Below, in pieces: positions 4,967 to 5,560 of a DNA stretch of 5,560 nucleotides. The notes below the pieces were generated by a model. That model was given only the letters and a program-made list of their open reading frames with translations, made no database searches and was not told where the DNA came from. The position numbers and the translations under genes were made by a program. Origin of the DNA: an uncultured Thermomicrobiales bacterium (GTDB lineage Bacteria; Chloroflexota; Chloroflexia; Thermomicrobiales; UBA6265); contig CADCWI010000062.1 in the NCBI GenBank assembly GCA_902806355.1, positions 1-5,560 of the forward strand. The letters run 5' to 3'. Every line of letters starts with the position of its first letter. Position 1 is the first letter of the stretch.

Positions 4967-5560
4967 CTATGCGGTCACGAGATCGGCGGTGCGTCCAACC
5001 TCGTGCTCCGTTGGCTTTTCGTCCTCCGGCAGGTGTCGCACCGCTGCGAGAAAGACATCGTTCAGGGATGGGTAGCTGATCTCAAAACGGGTGACGGGCA
5101 GCTCCCGGTTGATCGCGGCTCGCAGCACCCCCCGAGCGCTGTCCTCATTACGAACGGACAGCTCGACGTAGTCCTCGCGACGGCGTTGAATGCCGACATC
5201 CCGCAAATCGGACAGCCACGGCAGGTCGGGATCGCCATCGACCGCGAAGCGCACGATCTGGCGTCCGGTACTCCGGCGCACGGCCGGCACATCTCCAGCA
5301 ATCATCAGCTTGCCACGATGGATGATCGCGACATCCTGACAAAGCTCTTGCGCGTCATCGAGCTGATGGGTGGAGAAGATGATCGTCTTGCCGCGATCCC
5401 GCATCGTCAGGAACGCCCGCTTCATCTGTTCGGCGTTGACCGGATCGAGCCCACTGAACGGCTCGTCGAGAATCAAGATCTCCGGATCGTGGATGATCGC
5501 GGCCAGGAACTGGATCTTCTGCTGGTTGCCCTTGCTGAGCTGCTCGACCGTCTTCTTCCG
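4967..5560 (-). CDS. ABC transporter ATP-binding subunit, C-terminal part (cut by window edge)
   Basis: The frame is open from the window edge (first full codon 5560-5558) to the TAG at 4969-4967, giving the last 197 residues of an ABC ATPase that powers the neighbouring permease from the cytoplasmic face. In order, the visible part has the signature motif as LSKGNQQK (residues 8-15), Walker B LILDEP with catalytic Glu, the D-loop SGLD, and the switch His in FSTHQLDDAQ. The accessory C-terminal domain ends with SLNDVFLAAV, typical of the DUF4162-type tail of ABC-2 export ATPases. The LSKGNQQK variant is usual for this subfamily. Walker A lies outside the window, so the completeness of the nucleotide site cannot be judged. 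An internal TTG within the Walker B region could be mistaken for a start, but the domain clearly begins upstream of the window. Confidence 0.94.
   Translation of the reverse strand, partial: RKKTVEQLSKGNQQKIQFLAAIIHDPEILILDEPFSGLDPVNAEQMKRAFLTMRDRGKTIIFSTHQLDDAQELCQDVAIIHRGKLMIAGDVPAVRRSTGRQIVRFAVDGDPDLPWLSDLRDVGIQRRREDYVELSVRNEDSARGVLRAAINRELPVTRFEISYPSLNDVFLAAVRHLPEDEKPTEHEVGRTADLVTA

Overview
This 5,560-base, GC-rich window looks like ordinary chromosomal DNA from a bacterium, most likely Chloroflexota of the Thermomicrobia/Sphaerobacter type. The taxonomic guess rests mainly on an exported protein with an ATP-x-ATP-like low-complexity linker after its signal peptide, plus the GC-rich codon use. 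It is an inference, not a proof.

Layout. Positions 1-430 (minus) hold the N-terminal half of an EamA/DMT-family membrane transporter that runs off the left edge. A gene-poor stretch (431-753) follows, with a 12-bp inverted repeat on the transporter's upstream side and a good ribosome binding site for the next gene. At 754-1389 (plus) lies a signal-peptide-bearing protein of unknown function. A perfect 19-bp-arm hairpin (1394-1433) closes it. At 1517-2425 (plus) is an aldo/keto reductase with an intact Asp-Tyr-Lys-His tetrad. It converges, with a 7-bp overlap, on a four-helix DUF6328-type membrane protein (2419-2964, minus, GTG start).

The right-hand part (3067-5560, minus) is a two-gene ABC-2 type export unit. 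The ATPase (5560 to 4967, N-terminus outside the window) is followed by its NatB-like permease (4494 to 3154) and a hairpin terminator (3067-3101). The two genes are separated by an unusually long gap of 472 bp that carries a 176-bp inverted-repeat structure with internal hairpins and a nearby direct repeat. This looks like a small dispersed palindromic repeat or MITE-like element.

The ATPase and permease almost certainly form one transporter. The other genes look like independent single-gene units facing different ways, with no shared pathway visible. I see no RNA gene, CRISPR array, transposase, toxin-antitoxin or defence system. The most unusual items are the repeat element inside the ABC unit and the uncharacterised exported protein. 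I found no convincing new multi-gene system here.
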